Shown here in pieces: positions 26,791 through 35,805 of a stretch of DNA of 64,000 bases (within the stretch, counting starts at the first letter, position 1; each line of letters starts with the position of its first letter). The stretch lies in contig NZ_JAJUBC010000021.1 of assembly GCF_028683095.1 (NCBI RefSeq), forward strand, positions 37,669 to 101,668, read 5' to 3'. The translations under genes and the position numbers were made by a program. This stretch comes from Enterovibrio gelatinilyticus. GTDB lineage: Bacteria; Pseudomonadota; Gammaproteobacteria; Enterobacterales; Vibrionaceae. The notes under the pieces are model-generated. The model saw only the letters and a list, made by a program, of their open reading frames with translations, made no database searches and was not told the DNA's origin.

Positions 26791-27039
26791 ATGGATGTGT
26801 TCTTGTTTGTGTTTGCCACCGTTGCTGTCGCGTTAGCGGCGAAAACGTTGCGTAGTTACTTTGTTTATCGTGCACAATTACGCGAATTTGAGATTAACCA
26901 TCAAAAAACGACGGGCCTAAATCACGCATATCAGAAGGAACTGGATACGCTGAGATCCCGTGTGGAAGTGCTGGAAAAGATAGTCAGCAGTAAAGGCTAT
27001 ATCATCGATGAAGAGATCCAATCGCTAAGAAGTATTTAG
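26791..27039 (+). CDS. small membrane protein with coiled coil, PspB-like layout
   Basis: Protein of 82 aa with one N-terminal transmembrane helix (MDVFLFVFATVAVALAAKTL) and a charged C-terminal half likely to form a coiled coil (YQKELDTLRSRVEVLEKIV). This layout resembles phage-shock protein B, but the sequence match is not strong enough to assign it. The ATG at 26791 has a strong GGAGGAA 5 bases upstream, which makes translation credible. It stands alone between the norspermidine operon and alkD, without other psp genes nearby. Confidence 0.65.
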   Translation: MDVFLFVFATVAVALAAKTLRSYFVYRAQLREFEINHQKTTGLNHAYQKELDTLRSRVEVLEKIVSSKGYIIDEEIQSLRSI

Positions 27040-27052
27040 CGGCGTCCTTCAC

Positions 27053-27754
27053 TTAAAGGGAGAGAAAATGTTTTCTCTCCTCGCTATCTAGTTTTTCGAT
27101 CGCATATCGCAGCATAGTTCTTGGTATATCTGCGATATGAGTGTTGAGAAAGCTTCGCAATAGAGCCACGTCTCGATTTCCGACGTCACGCAACATCCAA
27201 CCGCAAACCTTGTGGATCAAGTCTTCTTTGTCAAACAGCAACTTTTCTGCAAGTGCAATTGTGTCATCAAACTGGTTGAGGCGAATAAAGGTAAAGGTTG
27301 CCATCATGGCAATGCGGCGTTCCCATAGGGATGTCGAGTCTGCTAGTTCATAGAGTATGGAACGATCTTTATCAGCTAAATAGCCACCCACGATATGGTG
27401 TGCAGAGCTGTCGACTAAATCCCAATTGTTGATGCGATGAGAGTGGGACAAGTAGAAATGGTAGATCGTTTCTCTGTCAGCAGTGTTCGCTTTCTTAAAT
27501 TGCTCTGATAACAGTATTACTGCAAACAAGCGTATTTCATGCCACTCACTGGCAAGCAGTTGCGCGATGGTATCAAGAGTTGCTGCTCGGTGGAGTTTGA
27601 CTGCATGTCGAAGAGCGGGTACTCGTACGCCAATAAACTTGTCGCCTTCTCCATATTCCCCTGGCCCTGATTTAAAAAAACGCGCGGAACTCTGGGCGGA
27701 TTTTGGATCGCCTTGGCTTCTTAGCGATTCAATAATGGATGCGACATCGTTCAT
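27053..27754 (-). CDS. DNA alkylation repair protein, AlkD-like
   Basis: HEAT-repeat DNA glycosylase-like protein of 233 aa. AlkD enzymes remove positively charged N3- or N7-alkylpurines without flipping the base. The active-site segments are visible as INNWDLVDSSAHH (Trp and Asp) and SLWERRIAMMATF (Arg). The remaining sequence is made of helical repeats. It points left and converges on the small membrane protein gene with 13 bp between them. It is one of three alkylation-repair genes in this window, with ogt and alkB, but they are far apart. Confidence 0.85.
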   Translation of the reverse strand: MNDVASIIESLRSQGDPKSAQSSARFFKSGPGEYGEGDKFIGVRVPALRHAVKLHRAATLDTIAQLLASEWHEIRLFAVILLSEQFKKANTADRETIYHFYLSHSHRINNWDLVDSSAHHIVGGYLADKDRSILYELADSTSLWERRIAMMATFTFIRLNQFDDTIALAEKLLFDKEDLIHKVCGWMLRDVGNRDVALLRSFLNTHIADIPRTMLRYAIEKLDSEERKHFLSL

Positions 27755-27782
27755 GGCATTCCTTTCTTTATAAAAGCGGCAA

Positions 27783-27828
27783 TATACCCAAACAACCTGA
27801 ATCGAACATCTTCAGGCTGATTGGGTAA
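27783..27828. repeat. Vibrio-type intergenic palindrome, copy 1
   Basis: ACCCAAACAACCTGAA (27786-27801) pairs with TTCAGGCTGATTGGGT (27811-27826), 14 of 16 positions. It shares TATAC(C/T)CAA(A/G)CAACCTGAA with the copy at 57381. Palindromes of this kind are common between genes in Vibrio genomes. The rest of 27829-28306, before the chitinase gene, shows nothing firm. Confidence 0.6.
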
Positions 27829-28306
27829 ATGCCAAAGATGCTAGCAGGCGTTGTTAGCGAGATATGTGGGTTCATCGCAGTGAGAGAAAATACGTTAACA
27901 CATATGAATAATCTATGCGTTTGCGGTTGGCACTTGTTGTTTGTTGCATCTATACAGCCTGTGATTTTCATTGGTATCGGCAGTTTTTTAGCAGTTATTT
28001 CACACGTTCTGTTGCATAACATATTGATGTGACTCGGAAACCCATCATGTTAAACCTTTCGGGTGGGGCTACTGGCATTTGGCTCTCATTTTCACATTCC
28101 CACAGTGAATATATTGGTTTGGCTGTGAGGCAAAAATAGTCGCCACTTCTCCTTTTCAATCACAAAAACAGTCACGACACCGTATCGCATATTTCGTCGG
28201 TGGCGTTGGGCAAAGGTACAAGGTTGAGTAAGGCACAGATCCCGCAGCGTTAATTGGTTAAACCAGTGTACACACTGAATCAAATTTTCGATAAGGAACA
28301 TTAACG

Positions 28307-30451
28307 ATGAAACATTCAGTACTGGCCAGTGCTATTTTTAGTGCTAGCTTCCTCGCTCAAGCGGGCGTGACAATGAACCCACAACCAGACCCAGATAATC
28401 CTGGGGGATACGTTTTGTTGCGTTCAGAAGTTCAGGCCGCAGAATCAATGAAAGTGACAGACCCTATGTATGACGTATGGGCGCAAGCGCTTAGGACGGA
28501 ATCAAATGCAGTCGTAGATGCCATTGATTCAGGGTTGGCATCTAACCCGGATAATGTAAAACGTGCTGAAAGGGTATTCACATCATCAGATTGGCAATTC
28601 CTGACGCAAATGGCCGCTCCTGAGTATACCTACACGCGTTTTCTTAAAGCGATAGGTAAGTTCCCGGCATTCTGTGGCGATTACACTGATGGTCGTGATG
28701 CCGATGCTATCTGTAAGAAATCCATCATTACTGCTTTTGCTCACTTTTCTCAAGAAACCGGCGGACACATTGCCGTTGATAATGTTTGGGATAACCCTTT
28801 AGCGTTGGAAGAATGGCAGCAGGCTCTGGTGCATGTCCGTGAGATGGGGTGGTCCGAAGGTCAGGAAGGTTATACGACCGGGTGTGGGCAAACCGATTGG
28901 CAAAACGCGCGTTGGCCTTGTGCAGCGGGTCAAGGCTATTTCGGTCGTGGTGCTAAACAGCTTTCCTACCATTTTAACTATGGCCCTTTCTCTGAAGTCA
29001 TGTTCGATGGCGATGCCACCGTATTACTGAACAATCCTGCGCTTGTCGCGGATTCATGGTTAAACCTAGCGTCTGCAATTTGGTTCTTTTTGACGCCTCA
29101 AGCACCAAAACCCGCCATGTTGCATGTTATCGACCGTACATGGGCACCTTCTCAGCGCGAGACCGATGCAGGTATTGGTTATGGGTTTGGTACCACTATT
29201 AATATCATCAATGGTGGTATTGAATGTGGTGAGCAAAACAAAGACAAAGGCCAGCCAGTAAACCGAATTCGTTATTGGGAAGGCCTTGCTGCCCACTACC
29301 AAATCCCCATTGAAGCGGATGAAGCGAATACCTGTTGGCAACAAACGCCATACGGTAGCTTGAACCTCAATGGCGCGACGGATGTGCTCTATACCAATTG
29401 GGAGCAGGATTACACTTACACCCCAGGTTTCCCCGTTTCTTTCCAATGTAAGTTGGTGGGTTATCAAACCGCGTATTCTGCGCTCGTCCCGGGTGACTAT
29501 GAAGCATGTGTCACCAATAAATATGGTTCGCATCAGGGCTATCCGAGCGTGAGAGTGATTGATGATGCGGGTCCTGTCACGGGTAAGCCTGTTTTCAATG
29601 GAGTTGATAACACGAGCGTACGTCAAAACGCAGCGTTTAATCCTTTGGACGGCGTGAGTGCCAGTGACAAAGAAGACGGTAGTTTGACAGCGAGCATCGT
29701 TGTTGAAGGCGCTGTTGATACAACCCGTTTGGGCACCACAGGTTTAGTGTACTCGGTGACAGATGCCGATAATAACGTCACGACAGCTAACCGCACGGTA
29801 GAAGTGTTCAGCGATAAGCCTGTGTTCGTGGGCACTGACAATGCCAGCATCAAAGTTGGTGCAGCGTTTAATGCGCTGAGTGGTGTGTCTGCCAGTGATA
29901 CTGAAGACGGTGACCTTACATCTGCCATTAAGGTTATGGGACAAGTCGATACAGCGACTGTCGGCACGTATACCTTGACCTATTCAGTGGCAGATAGTGC
30001 CAACCAGTCAGTCTCTGTTTTGCGCACGGTTGAAGTAACCAGTGATAGCGTATGTGTTGTAACTGCTTGGGATTCAACATCGACCTATAACACCGGCGAC
30101 GTTGTTAGCCATGCTGGAAAAACGTGGAAAGCTGGCTGGTGGACTCAAGGTAAAGAACCTGGCACGACAGGACCGTGGGGCGTTTGGACTGAAACGAGCG
30201 ACAGCAGTTGTGGCGGCGATGTGACACCAAATCCCGATCCAACACCAACACCAACACCAGATCCTGAGCCAACACCGACACCAGACCCAACGCCAGATCC
30301 TACACCGGGTGACTCGACTTGGAATGCAACAGCAGTCTACGGCGGCGGTGATCAAGTGACGATAAATGGCGTGACTTACCAAGCGAAGTATTGGACTCAG
30401 GGTGATGACCCTACAGCCAGCGGAGAGTGGGGGCCTTGGCAAGTTATCTAA
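28307..30451 (+). CDS. secreted GH19 chitinase with chitin-binding domains
   Basis: Endo-acting chitinase of 714 aa. A signal peptide (KHSVLASAIFSASFLAQAG) is followed by the GH19 catalytic domain (about 80-360), with a catalytic Glu in FAHFSQETGGH (about 150) and the conserved GRGAKQLSYHFNYG. Two similar Ig-like DUF5011 domains follow (about 425-500 and 500-580; DGVSASDKEDGSL and SGVSASDTEDGDL). The C-terminal part has two CBM5/12-type chitin-binding modules (AWDSTSTYNTGDVV.. and ATAVYGGGDQVT.., both with YWTQG or WWTQG) joined by a Pro-Thr-Asp linker. AAGGAA precedes the ATG. It probably feeds the GH20 enzyme with oligosaccharides. Confidence 0.93.
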   Translation: MKHSVLASAIFSASFLAQAGVTMNPQPDPDNPGGYVLLRSEVQAAESMKVTDPMYDVWAQALRTESNAVVDAIDSGLASNPDNVKRAERVFTSSDWQFLTQMAAPEYTYTRFLKAIGKFPAFCGDYTDGRDADAICKKSIITAFAHFSQETGGHIAVDNVWDNPLALEEWQQALVHVREMGWSEGQEGYTTGCGQTDWQNARWPCAAGQGYFGRGAKQLSYHFNYGPFSEVMFDGDATVLLNNPALVADSWLNLASAIWFFLTPQAPKPAMLHVIDRTWAPSQRETDAGIGYGFGTTINIINGGIECGEQNKDKGQPVNRIRYWEGLAAHYQIPIEADEANTCWQQTPYGSLNLNGATDVLYTNWEQDYTYTPGFPVSFQCKLVGYQTAYSALVPGDYEACVTNKYGSHQGYPSVRVIDDAGPVTGKPVFNGVDNTSVRQNAAFNPLDGVSASDKEDGSLTASIVVEGAVDTTRLGTTGLVYSVTDADNNVTTANRTVEVFSDKPVFVGTDNASIKVGAAFNALSGVSASDTEDGDLTSAIKVMGQVDTATVGTYTLTYSVADSANQSVSVLRTVEVTSDSVCVVTAWDSTSTYNTGDVVSHAGKTWKAGWWTQGKEPGTTGPWGVWTETSDSSCGGDVTPNPDPTPTPTPDPEPTPTPDPTPDPTPGDSTWNATAVYGGGDQVTINGVTYQAKYWTQGDDPTASGEWGPWQVI

Positions 30452-30470
30452 ATTAGGAAAAATAACCGAT

Positions 30471-30500
30471 AAAGGCTGCGTTTTTACGTGGCCTTTTCTT
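30471..30500 (+). terminator. terminator of the chitinase gene
   Basis: AAAGGC/GCCTTT stem with an inner CG pairing across two mismatches, followed by TCTTTG. Weaker than the others in the window. Confidence 0.45.
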
Positions 30501-30686
30501 TGTCTGTTGAGAACAAGGTTCAAAGAACGCCGAATAGATTAGTTGCAACTGAAGAGTTGTTGGTTTTTATTGCTTTTAAAACAATAGGTTGGAAGCGAGG
30601 TGCGGCAGTGAGGAGTGTGGTTTTGGACAGTTTTTCAAGGATGTAATCTGATAAAAGGTATCATAAAAAAAATACTAATATCAGTC

Positions 30687-30714
30687 TTGTTAATAATATT
30701 TCTGTTCCTATAAT
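30687..30714 (+). promoter_or_regulatory. candidate guaC promoter
   Basis: TTGTTA, 16-bp spacer, perfect TATAAT (30709-30714). The predicted start point is near 30721, exactly at the first hairpin of the guaC leader. Apart from this promoter and the leader, nothing else is seen between the chitinase gene and guaC. Confidence 0.5.
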
Positions 30715-30718
30715 GCTG

Positions 30719-30811
30719 AAAACCGGAGCGTCTGCCAACGCTCCGGTTTTTTTGTGCCTGCTCATTGGTGAATGTTTGCACTATCTGCCAATAGTGAAAT
30801 GTCTCATGAGC
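30719..30811 (+). promoter_or_regulatory. structured guaC leader with intrinsic terminator
   Basis: The first hairpin, AACCGGAGCGT/ACGCTCCGGTT with loop CTGCCA (30732-30737), is followed by T7 and looks like a terminator. The second, CACTAT/ATAGTG, has the same CTGCCA loop (30785-30790) and is enclosed by an outer GCTCAT/ATGAGC pairing (30760-30765 with 30806-30811). The layout could be an attenuator controlling guaC. The first hairpin could also end a short transcript from upstream. Confidence 0.5.
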
Positions 30812-30855
30812 ATATGTCCGAAAGGGCAACGTCTTAATCAGTAAGGAAAAGACAC

Positions 30856-31899
30856 ATGCGTATCGAACAAGACTTGAAGTTGGGTTTCAAAGATGTACTG
30901 TTTCGCCCGAAACGTTCTACCCTAAAAAGCCGCTCTCAAGTTGAATTAACCCGCGATTTTACATTCAAGCACAGTGGTCGTCAATGGTCTGGTGTACCAG
31001 TTATTGCTGCGAACATGGATTCAGTCGGCTCATTCAAAATGGGCAAGGTGCTTGCTGAGCATGGTTGTATGACGGCAATTCACAAGCATTACACCGTTGA
31101 AGACTGGGCGGCGTTTGTTGCTGATGCTGATGTGAAGACACTAAACAATGTGATGGTGTCTACCGGTACGTCTGACGCTGATTTTCAAAAAACCAAAGAT
31201 ATCATGGCATTGTCTGATGAGTTGATCTTCATCTGCATCGACATTGCTAACGGTTATTCTGAGCATCTTGTTCAATACGTTGAGCGTGTACGTGCGGCAT
31301 TCCCTGACAAAGTGATCAGTGCAGGTAACGTTGTGACTGGCGACATGGTTGAAGAGCTTATTCTTGCGGGTGCAGACATCGTGAAAGTGGGTATTGGCCC
31401 AGGTTCAGTATGTACCACTCGTGTGAAAACGGGCGTAGGTTACCCGCAACTTTCTGCCATTATTGAATGTGCGGATGCTGCGCACGGCCTTGGTGGTCGT
31501 ATCATCGGTGACGGTGGTTGTTCATGCGCGGGTGACGTGTCTAAAGCCTTTGGTGGCGGTGCTGATTTCGTGATGCTTGGCGGTATGCTAGCAGGCCACG
31601 AAGAAAGCGGCGGTGAAGTGATTGAACAAGACGGTAAGCAGTTCATGAAGTTCTACGGTATGTCTTCTGAAAGCGCGATGGCGAAACACTCTGGTGGCGT
31701 TGCAAAATACCGCGCGGCAGAAGGTAAAACCGTGCTGCTTCCATTCCGCGGCACAGTGAATGACACTATTTCTGACATTCTTGGCGGCGTACGTTCTACT
31801 TGTACTTACGTTGGTGCTGCGCAACTAAAAGAACTCACAAAACGCACCACGTTCATTCGCGTTCAAGAACAAGAAAACAACGTGTTCGGTAAAGAATAA
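30856..31899 (+). CDS. guaC: GMP reductase
   Basis: Reduces GMP to IMP and ammonia with NADPH, recycling guanine nucleotides. At 347 aa it matches E. coli GuaC along its whole length. The catalytic Cys186 lies in [16 protein letters not shown], and the flap and phosphate-binding segments ([20 protein letters not shown] and [10 protein letters not shown]) are intact. TAAGGAAAAG precedes the ATG. It is a single gene behind a structured leader and in front of a strong bidirectional terminator. Confidence 0.96.
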   Translation: MRIEQDLKLGFKDVLFRPKRSTLKSRSQVELTRDFTFKHSGRQWSGVPVIAANMDSVGSFKMGKVLAEHGCMTAIHKHYTVEDWAAFVADADVKTLNNVMVSTGTSDADFQKTKDIMALSDELIFICIDIANGYSEHLVQYVERVRAAFPDKVISAGNVVTGDMVEELILAGADIVKVGIGPGSVCTTRVKTGVGYPQLSAIIECADAAHGLGGRIIGDGGCSCAGDVSKAFGGGADFVMLGGMLAGHEESGGEVIEQDGKQFMKFYGMSSESAMAKHSGGVAKYRAAEGKTVLLPFRGTVNDTISDILGGVRSTCTYVGAAQLKELTKRTTFIRVQEQENNVFGKE

Positions 31900-31958
31900 A
31901 TCCGAAAAAGCAGATAAGAATTGTTGAAACAACCATAAGTTATAAGTTGGTTGGTTAA

Positions 31959-31988
31959 AATAATGCCACCCATTAGGGTGGCATTATT
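31959..31988. terminator. bidirectional terminator, guaC/RTX gene
   Basis: Perfect 13-bp stem, AATAATGCCACCC-ATTA-GGGTGGCATTATT, between the convergent guaC and RTX genes. Confidence 0.8.
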
Positions 31989-32004
31989 GTTTTTAGCGTT
32001 TCAA

Positions 32005-34554
32005 TTATACTGTGGTGAAATCAAAGATATCTGCGGTTACATGGTCTGCATTAAACTGCTTGAGTGTAATGATTGTATTGTCGCCATCAAAGGTAATCAC
32101 TGTTGATGCGCCCACTTGTTCAGCATTGACTTGAGAAAAACGCGTAATCAAAGAGGCATCGATTTCAATGGTGTCTTGGAACCTATTGAAGTCTTGAATG
32201 GTGTCATGACCATCACGGTCGCGAAAAACAAAAACGTCCTTGCCTGTGCCGCCGATGAGGTAATCGTCACCATTATGGCCCATGATGCGATCACTGCCAT
32301 CTTGGCCTGCCAATTTGTCATTGCCAAGGCCACCCATCAGGATATCACTGCCTGAACCGCCCCATAAAGTATCATTTCCATCATGACCGGCAAGGTAATC
32401 GTCCCCAGCATTGCCCCCGAGAATGTCGTCGCCACCGCCACCATAAACAGTGTCGTTGCCATCACCACCCCAAACGCTATCATTTCCTTCATTGCCATTT
32501 AACGTATCGTCGCCGAGCCCACCACGCAAAATGTCATCACCAGTCCCACCAACGATTGTGTCCATACCATCGCCGCCGTCAATTTCGTCGTTATCGGCAC
32601 CGCCATTGAGGTTGTCGTTGCCATCTCCCCCAAACATACGGTCGTTACCATTGCCGCCGCGTAAATTATCGTTACCAGTACCGCCCGACATCCAGTCATC
32701 GCCATTGGCACCAGCGAAATTGTCATCACCTTGGTTGCCTTTGATGATGTCGTTGCCCCACCCGCCGTCACCATAGTCGTTGCCATAGCCGCCTTGGATG
32801 GTGTCCTCGCCATAACCACCCCAGATACCATCATCGCCGTGGCCGCCTTGAATGTTGTCGTTGCCGTTGTCACCTTTGATGATGTCGTTGTCGCCACCAC
32901 CGTGGATGCGATCATCGCCGTCACCACCGAGCAACATGTCTTCGCCAGTGTCGCCGAATATTTTGTCGTCGCCAGCACCGCCGTTTATGTTGTCATTGCC
33001 CCCATTTCCATGGAGGTAGTCATTGTCATCACCGCCATCGATAGCGTCATCTCCTTGACCACCATCAATATAGTCTGCGCCGATACCGCCTGAAAGGGTG
33101 TCGTTGCCACCATTGCCGTAGATTTCGTCCGCACCAGCGCCACCATTAATGACGTCATCACCTTCACAGTCATCGATGTTATACAGCGTGACATTATCAA
33201 TCAGTGCACCAAACCCATCTGCAGCGCCATGGCCACTGAAGCTGACTGTGATGGATGAGGTGCTTTGAGGTATCGCTACCTGACCGTCAAACGTTTGGTA
33301 GATATCAATGTTCAATTCATTTTTGATAGACTTAGAAAACAGGACATTGCCGTCTTGGTCTGTTACGTCGATAGTAAAACCACTGGTTTTATTATCTCCG
33401 TCTTTAATTCGACTGGCATAATCAAATGAAAGATTGAAAGTGGTATCACTATTTGTTGTTAGGTATGCAACATTGACAGTCTGTTCAATAGATTCACCAG
33501 CAAGGTCGACTTCCATGACAGTATTTGTCACTGCATTGTGTGGCGTGCCGATAAACGAGCCTTGTTGCATTTCTACGGTACTGCCGTTGGACGAGTGCCA
33601 TCCAACCAGTTCTGTTTCGTCGAGTAAGGCCCATTCATTCCCGGCGTTACTGCCCCAAGCTTCAAAGTTGCCGTTAACTAACAAGTTTGGAGAATCACCA
33701 TAAATGATGTCATTGCCCGCGCCGCCTTCAATATCGTCGTCGTGACAACCGCCAGAAATCGTGTCGTTACCGTCACCGCCGTCAATAATATCGTTGTCAT
33801 CACCAGCCCAAAGGTCATCATCACCAGCTCCGCCGATCAGCGTGTCTTCGCCAGTAAAGCCTTCAAGTTTGTCGTTACCTTCACCGCCGTTCAGGTAATC
33901 GTCACCTGCTTGGCCAAACAACATGTCATCTCCATCGTCGCCATACATGGTGTCGGCGCCATCGCCACCTAGTAGTGTGTCATTGCCTTCATCGCCATGC
34001 AGAAGGTCGTCGCCATTCTGACCTGACATGTAATCATCGCCAGTGCCGCCATTTTGGGTGTCATTGCCTTCGCCACCCCAAAGCACATCATTACCTTCTT
34101 CGCCGTTTAATATGTCGTTACCGTCATCGCCGAATAGAATGTCATTATCATTGCCACCATAAATGAGGTCGTCGCCATTACCACCAAACAAGCGGTCATC
34201 ACCATCACCACCGTAAAGCTCATCCACACCATCTTGACCATAGAGAAAGTCGTTACCGCTGCCGCCGTATAGAAAGTCATCGCCATCGAAGCCTTCAAGC
34301 CGATCATTCCCTTCGTCGCCGTAGAGGTAATCGACATCTAATCCACCGCGAAGATGATCGTCTCCCTCACCGCCATGTAATTCATCACCGTCTTTCCCAC
34401 CAATAAGTGTGTCGTTACCGGCTCCACCATAAATTGTGTCTGCGCCACCGTCAGCACGAATGAAGTCGTCACCATCGTGGCCATAGATGATTTCGGCATC
34501 ATCAGTCGCAATTATGATGTCGTCGCCATTTGTACCGTTGATTATATTGGTCAT
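32005..34554 (-). CDS. large RTX-repeat calcium-binding protein
   Basis: Protein of 849 aa built almost wholly from glycine- and aspartate-rich RTX nonapeptides (GGxGxDxLx type). One block covers about residues 5-300 and the other about 470-790. Between them (about 300-465) lies a separate beta-rich module starting NLLVNGNFEAWGSN, of the kind seen in surface and carbohydrate-binding proteins. The C-terminus (DVFVFRDRDGHDTIQDFNRF..) is the usual end of RTX proteins and should carry the type I secretion signal. No signal peptide, protease, lipase or toxin domain is seen, and no type I secretion genes are in the window. AGGA precedes the ATG. An adhesin or matrix role is likely but unproven. Confidence 0.85.
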   Translation of the reverse strand: MTNIINGTNGDDIIIATDDAEIIYGHDGDDFIRADGGADTIYGGAGNDTLIGGKDGDELHGGEGDDHLRGGLDVDYLYGDEGNDRLEGFDGDDFLYGGSGNDFLYGQDGVDELYGGDGDDRLFGGNGDDLIYGGNDNDILFGDDGNDILNGEEGNDVLWGGEGNDTQNGGTGDDYMSGQNGDDLLHGDEGNDTLLGGDGADTMYGDDGDDMLFGQAGDDYLNGGEGNDKLEGFTGEDTLIGGAGDDDLWAGDDNDIIDGGDGNDTISGGCHDDDIEGGAGNDIIYGDSPNLLVNGNFEAWGSNAGNEWALLDETELVGWHSSNGSTVEMQQGSFIGTPHNAVTNTVMEVDLAGESIEQTVNVAYLTTNSDTTFNLSFDYASRIKDGDNKTSGFTIDVTDQDGNVLFSKSIKNELNIDIYQTFDGQVAIPQSTSSITVSFSGHGAADGFGALIDNVTLYNIDDCEGDDVINGGAGADEIYGNGGNDTLSGGIGADYIDGGQGDDAIDGGDDNDYLHGNGGNDNINGGAGDDKIFGDTGEDMLLGGDGDDRIHGGGDNDIIKGDNGNDNIQGGHGDDGIWGGYGEDTIQGGYGNDYGDGGWGNDIIKGNQGDDNFAGANGDDWMSGGTGNDNLRGGNGNDRMFGGDGNDNLNGGADNDEIDGGDGMDTIVGGTGDDILRGGLGDDTLNGNEGNDSVWGGDGNDTVYGGGGDDILGGNAGDDYLAGHDGNDTLWGGSGSDILMGGLGNDKLAGQDGSDRIMGHNGDDYLIGGTGKDVFVFRDRDGHDTIQDFNRFQDTIEIDASLITRFSQVNAEQVGASTVITFDGDNTIITLKQFNADHVTADIFDFTTV

Positions 34555-34751
34555 AGTCCGTCCTTAGTCTTGTCTTTTACTACCTCTAACGACGCAGTAA
34601 GTGATGGCCGCAGGTGTGTTGCGATGATGTTACGGTAGGGGATTCACACACACAAGGTGAGGGAATTTAGGGCGAGGGCTTAAAATTAGAAATACCTAAT
34701 GCAGGTCGGGAGTGAAGACTGATAAAAGACTTAGTCTCCTCGCGGCATTGA

Positions 34752-34772
34752 ATTCATTCAGAACTAATGAAT
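34752..34772. promoter_or_regulatory. dyad upstream of the RTX gene
   Basis: ATTCATT-CAGAACT-AATGAAT, a perfect 7-base inverted repeat about 200 bp upstream of the RTX start. Possible regulator site. The remainder of 34555-35023 shows no other feature apart from the dyad at 34966. Confidence 0.3.
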
Positions 34773-34965
34773 ATTAGGCTTTTATGTACGTGAATGTTGA
34801 TTTTCAAAGGGTTAGTGTGGTTTTGTATTGTCGTTTTACTCTTTTTTACACAGGTTTGGATGTGCAGATACTGTCAGTATGAAAATAATGCGAAATTCCC
34901 ATTTCTGAGCGAGGAGGTCATGGCTAACACTTGGGTGTAAGGGCTTGGCTTGGAATTTTTGCGAG

Positions 34966-34986
34966 GACACTTAGTGGTATAGTGTC
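34966..34986 (+). promoter_or_regulatory. dyad over a -10 box before the XRE gene
   Basis: GACACT-N9-AGTGTC overlaps a TATAGT hexamer (34978-34983), 38 bp before the start of the XRE-family gene. This is where an autorepressor would bind. No good -35 element is seen. Confidence 0.35.
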
Positions 34987-35023
34987 ACTTCAGAATGAAA
35001 TAGGGTCTAACAAGGAGCGTTAA

Positions 35024-35755
35024 ATGGCTGAATGTGATCAGGTTATTCAGGCGTTGAAAAAGCAGCTAAAAGCCAGAGGTGTCAACTACCAAGATATTGC
35101 TGAAGTGCTTGATCTCAGTGAAGGGTCTGTAAAGCGGCTTTTTGCTAATGGAGGCAGTTTGAGTTTGGAACGCCTCAGTGCCGTGTGCAAACTGGTCGAT
35201 ATGGAAATGGCGGAGTTATTTAAACTCGCCTCAAAAGACAGCCAAAGCTTAACCACATTAACGTGGCAGCAAGAAGAAGAATTGGTGGCTGACAAAGCTT
35301 TGCTGTTGGTGGCTGTATGTATCACGAATGGGTATCGCTTTGATCAAATCCTTGAGCAATACAGCCTACCTGAAACCGTATTGATCCAGAAAATGGCGCA
35401 TTTAGACCGCTTGAATCTGATTGAGCTTCAACCCGAGAATCGCATTAAACTCAAAATTTCGCCCTCATTTTCATGGGTTGCTGGAGGGCCTATCCAACAG
35501 TTTTTCCAGCAACAAGTGATCAGCGCGTTCTTCCAATCTCGCTTTGCGGGAGAGGAAGAGAAACTCGTAATGTCTACGGGGCTGATGTCGTTGCCGACAA
35601 ACTACAAATTTCAGCAACGTATTCAACGTCTGGTGAGTGAGTTTTATGATTCATGTAACCAAGATACGGATTTAACGATGCAAGAACGCCATGGCACCTC
35701 AATGGTGGTTGCGATGCGTCGCTGGACGTTCCCGCTTTTCGATGAATACGAATAG
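35024..35755 (+). CDS. XRE-family transcriptional regulator
   Basis: Predicted regulator of 243 aa. The N-terminal 70 residues form a Cro/C1-type helix-turn-helix (VNYQDIAEVLDLSEGSVKRL then LSLERLSAVCKLVDM). The C-terminal 170 residues are a conserved but uncharacterised domain seen in proteobacterial regulators. AAGGAG lies 6 bases before the ATG, and a dyad overlaps the likely -10. It stands between the divergent RTX gene and the convergent carnitine thioesterase gene. It could regulate the RTX gene, but only position suggests this. Confidence 0.75.
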   Translation: MAECDQVIQALKKQLKARGVNYQDIAEVLDLSEGSVKRLFANGGSLSLERLSAVCKLVDMEMAELFKLASKDSQSLTTLTWQQEEELVADKALLLVAVCITNGYRFDQILEQYSLPETVLIQKMAHLDRLNLIELQPENRIKLKISPSFSWVAGGPIQQFFQQQVISAFFQSRFAGEEEKLVMSTGLMSLPTNYKFQQRIQRLVSEFYDSCNQDTDLTMQERHGTSMVVAMRRWTFPLFDEYE

Positions 35756-35805
35756 CGAAACAAAAATCACGCCACTCATCGTTCTACACTTCATATCAAT
35801 TAACG

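Noticed and set aside
27829..28032. 67-residue rightward open frame with a hydrophobic C-terminal half
   Set aside because: No ribosome-binding site, it begins right inside the end of a palindromic repeat, and no family was recognised.
32450..34337. Several long open frames antisense or out of frame to the RTX gene
   Set aside because: They are a by-product of the repetitive GGxGxD coding sequence; their products are low-complexity.
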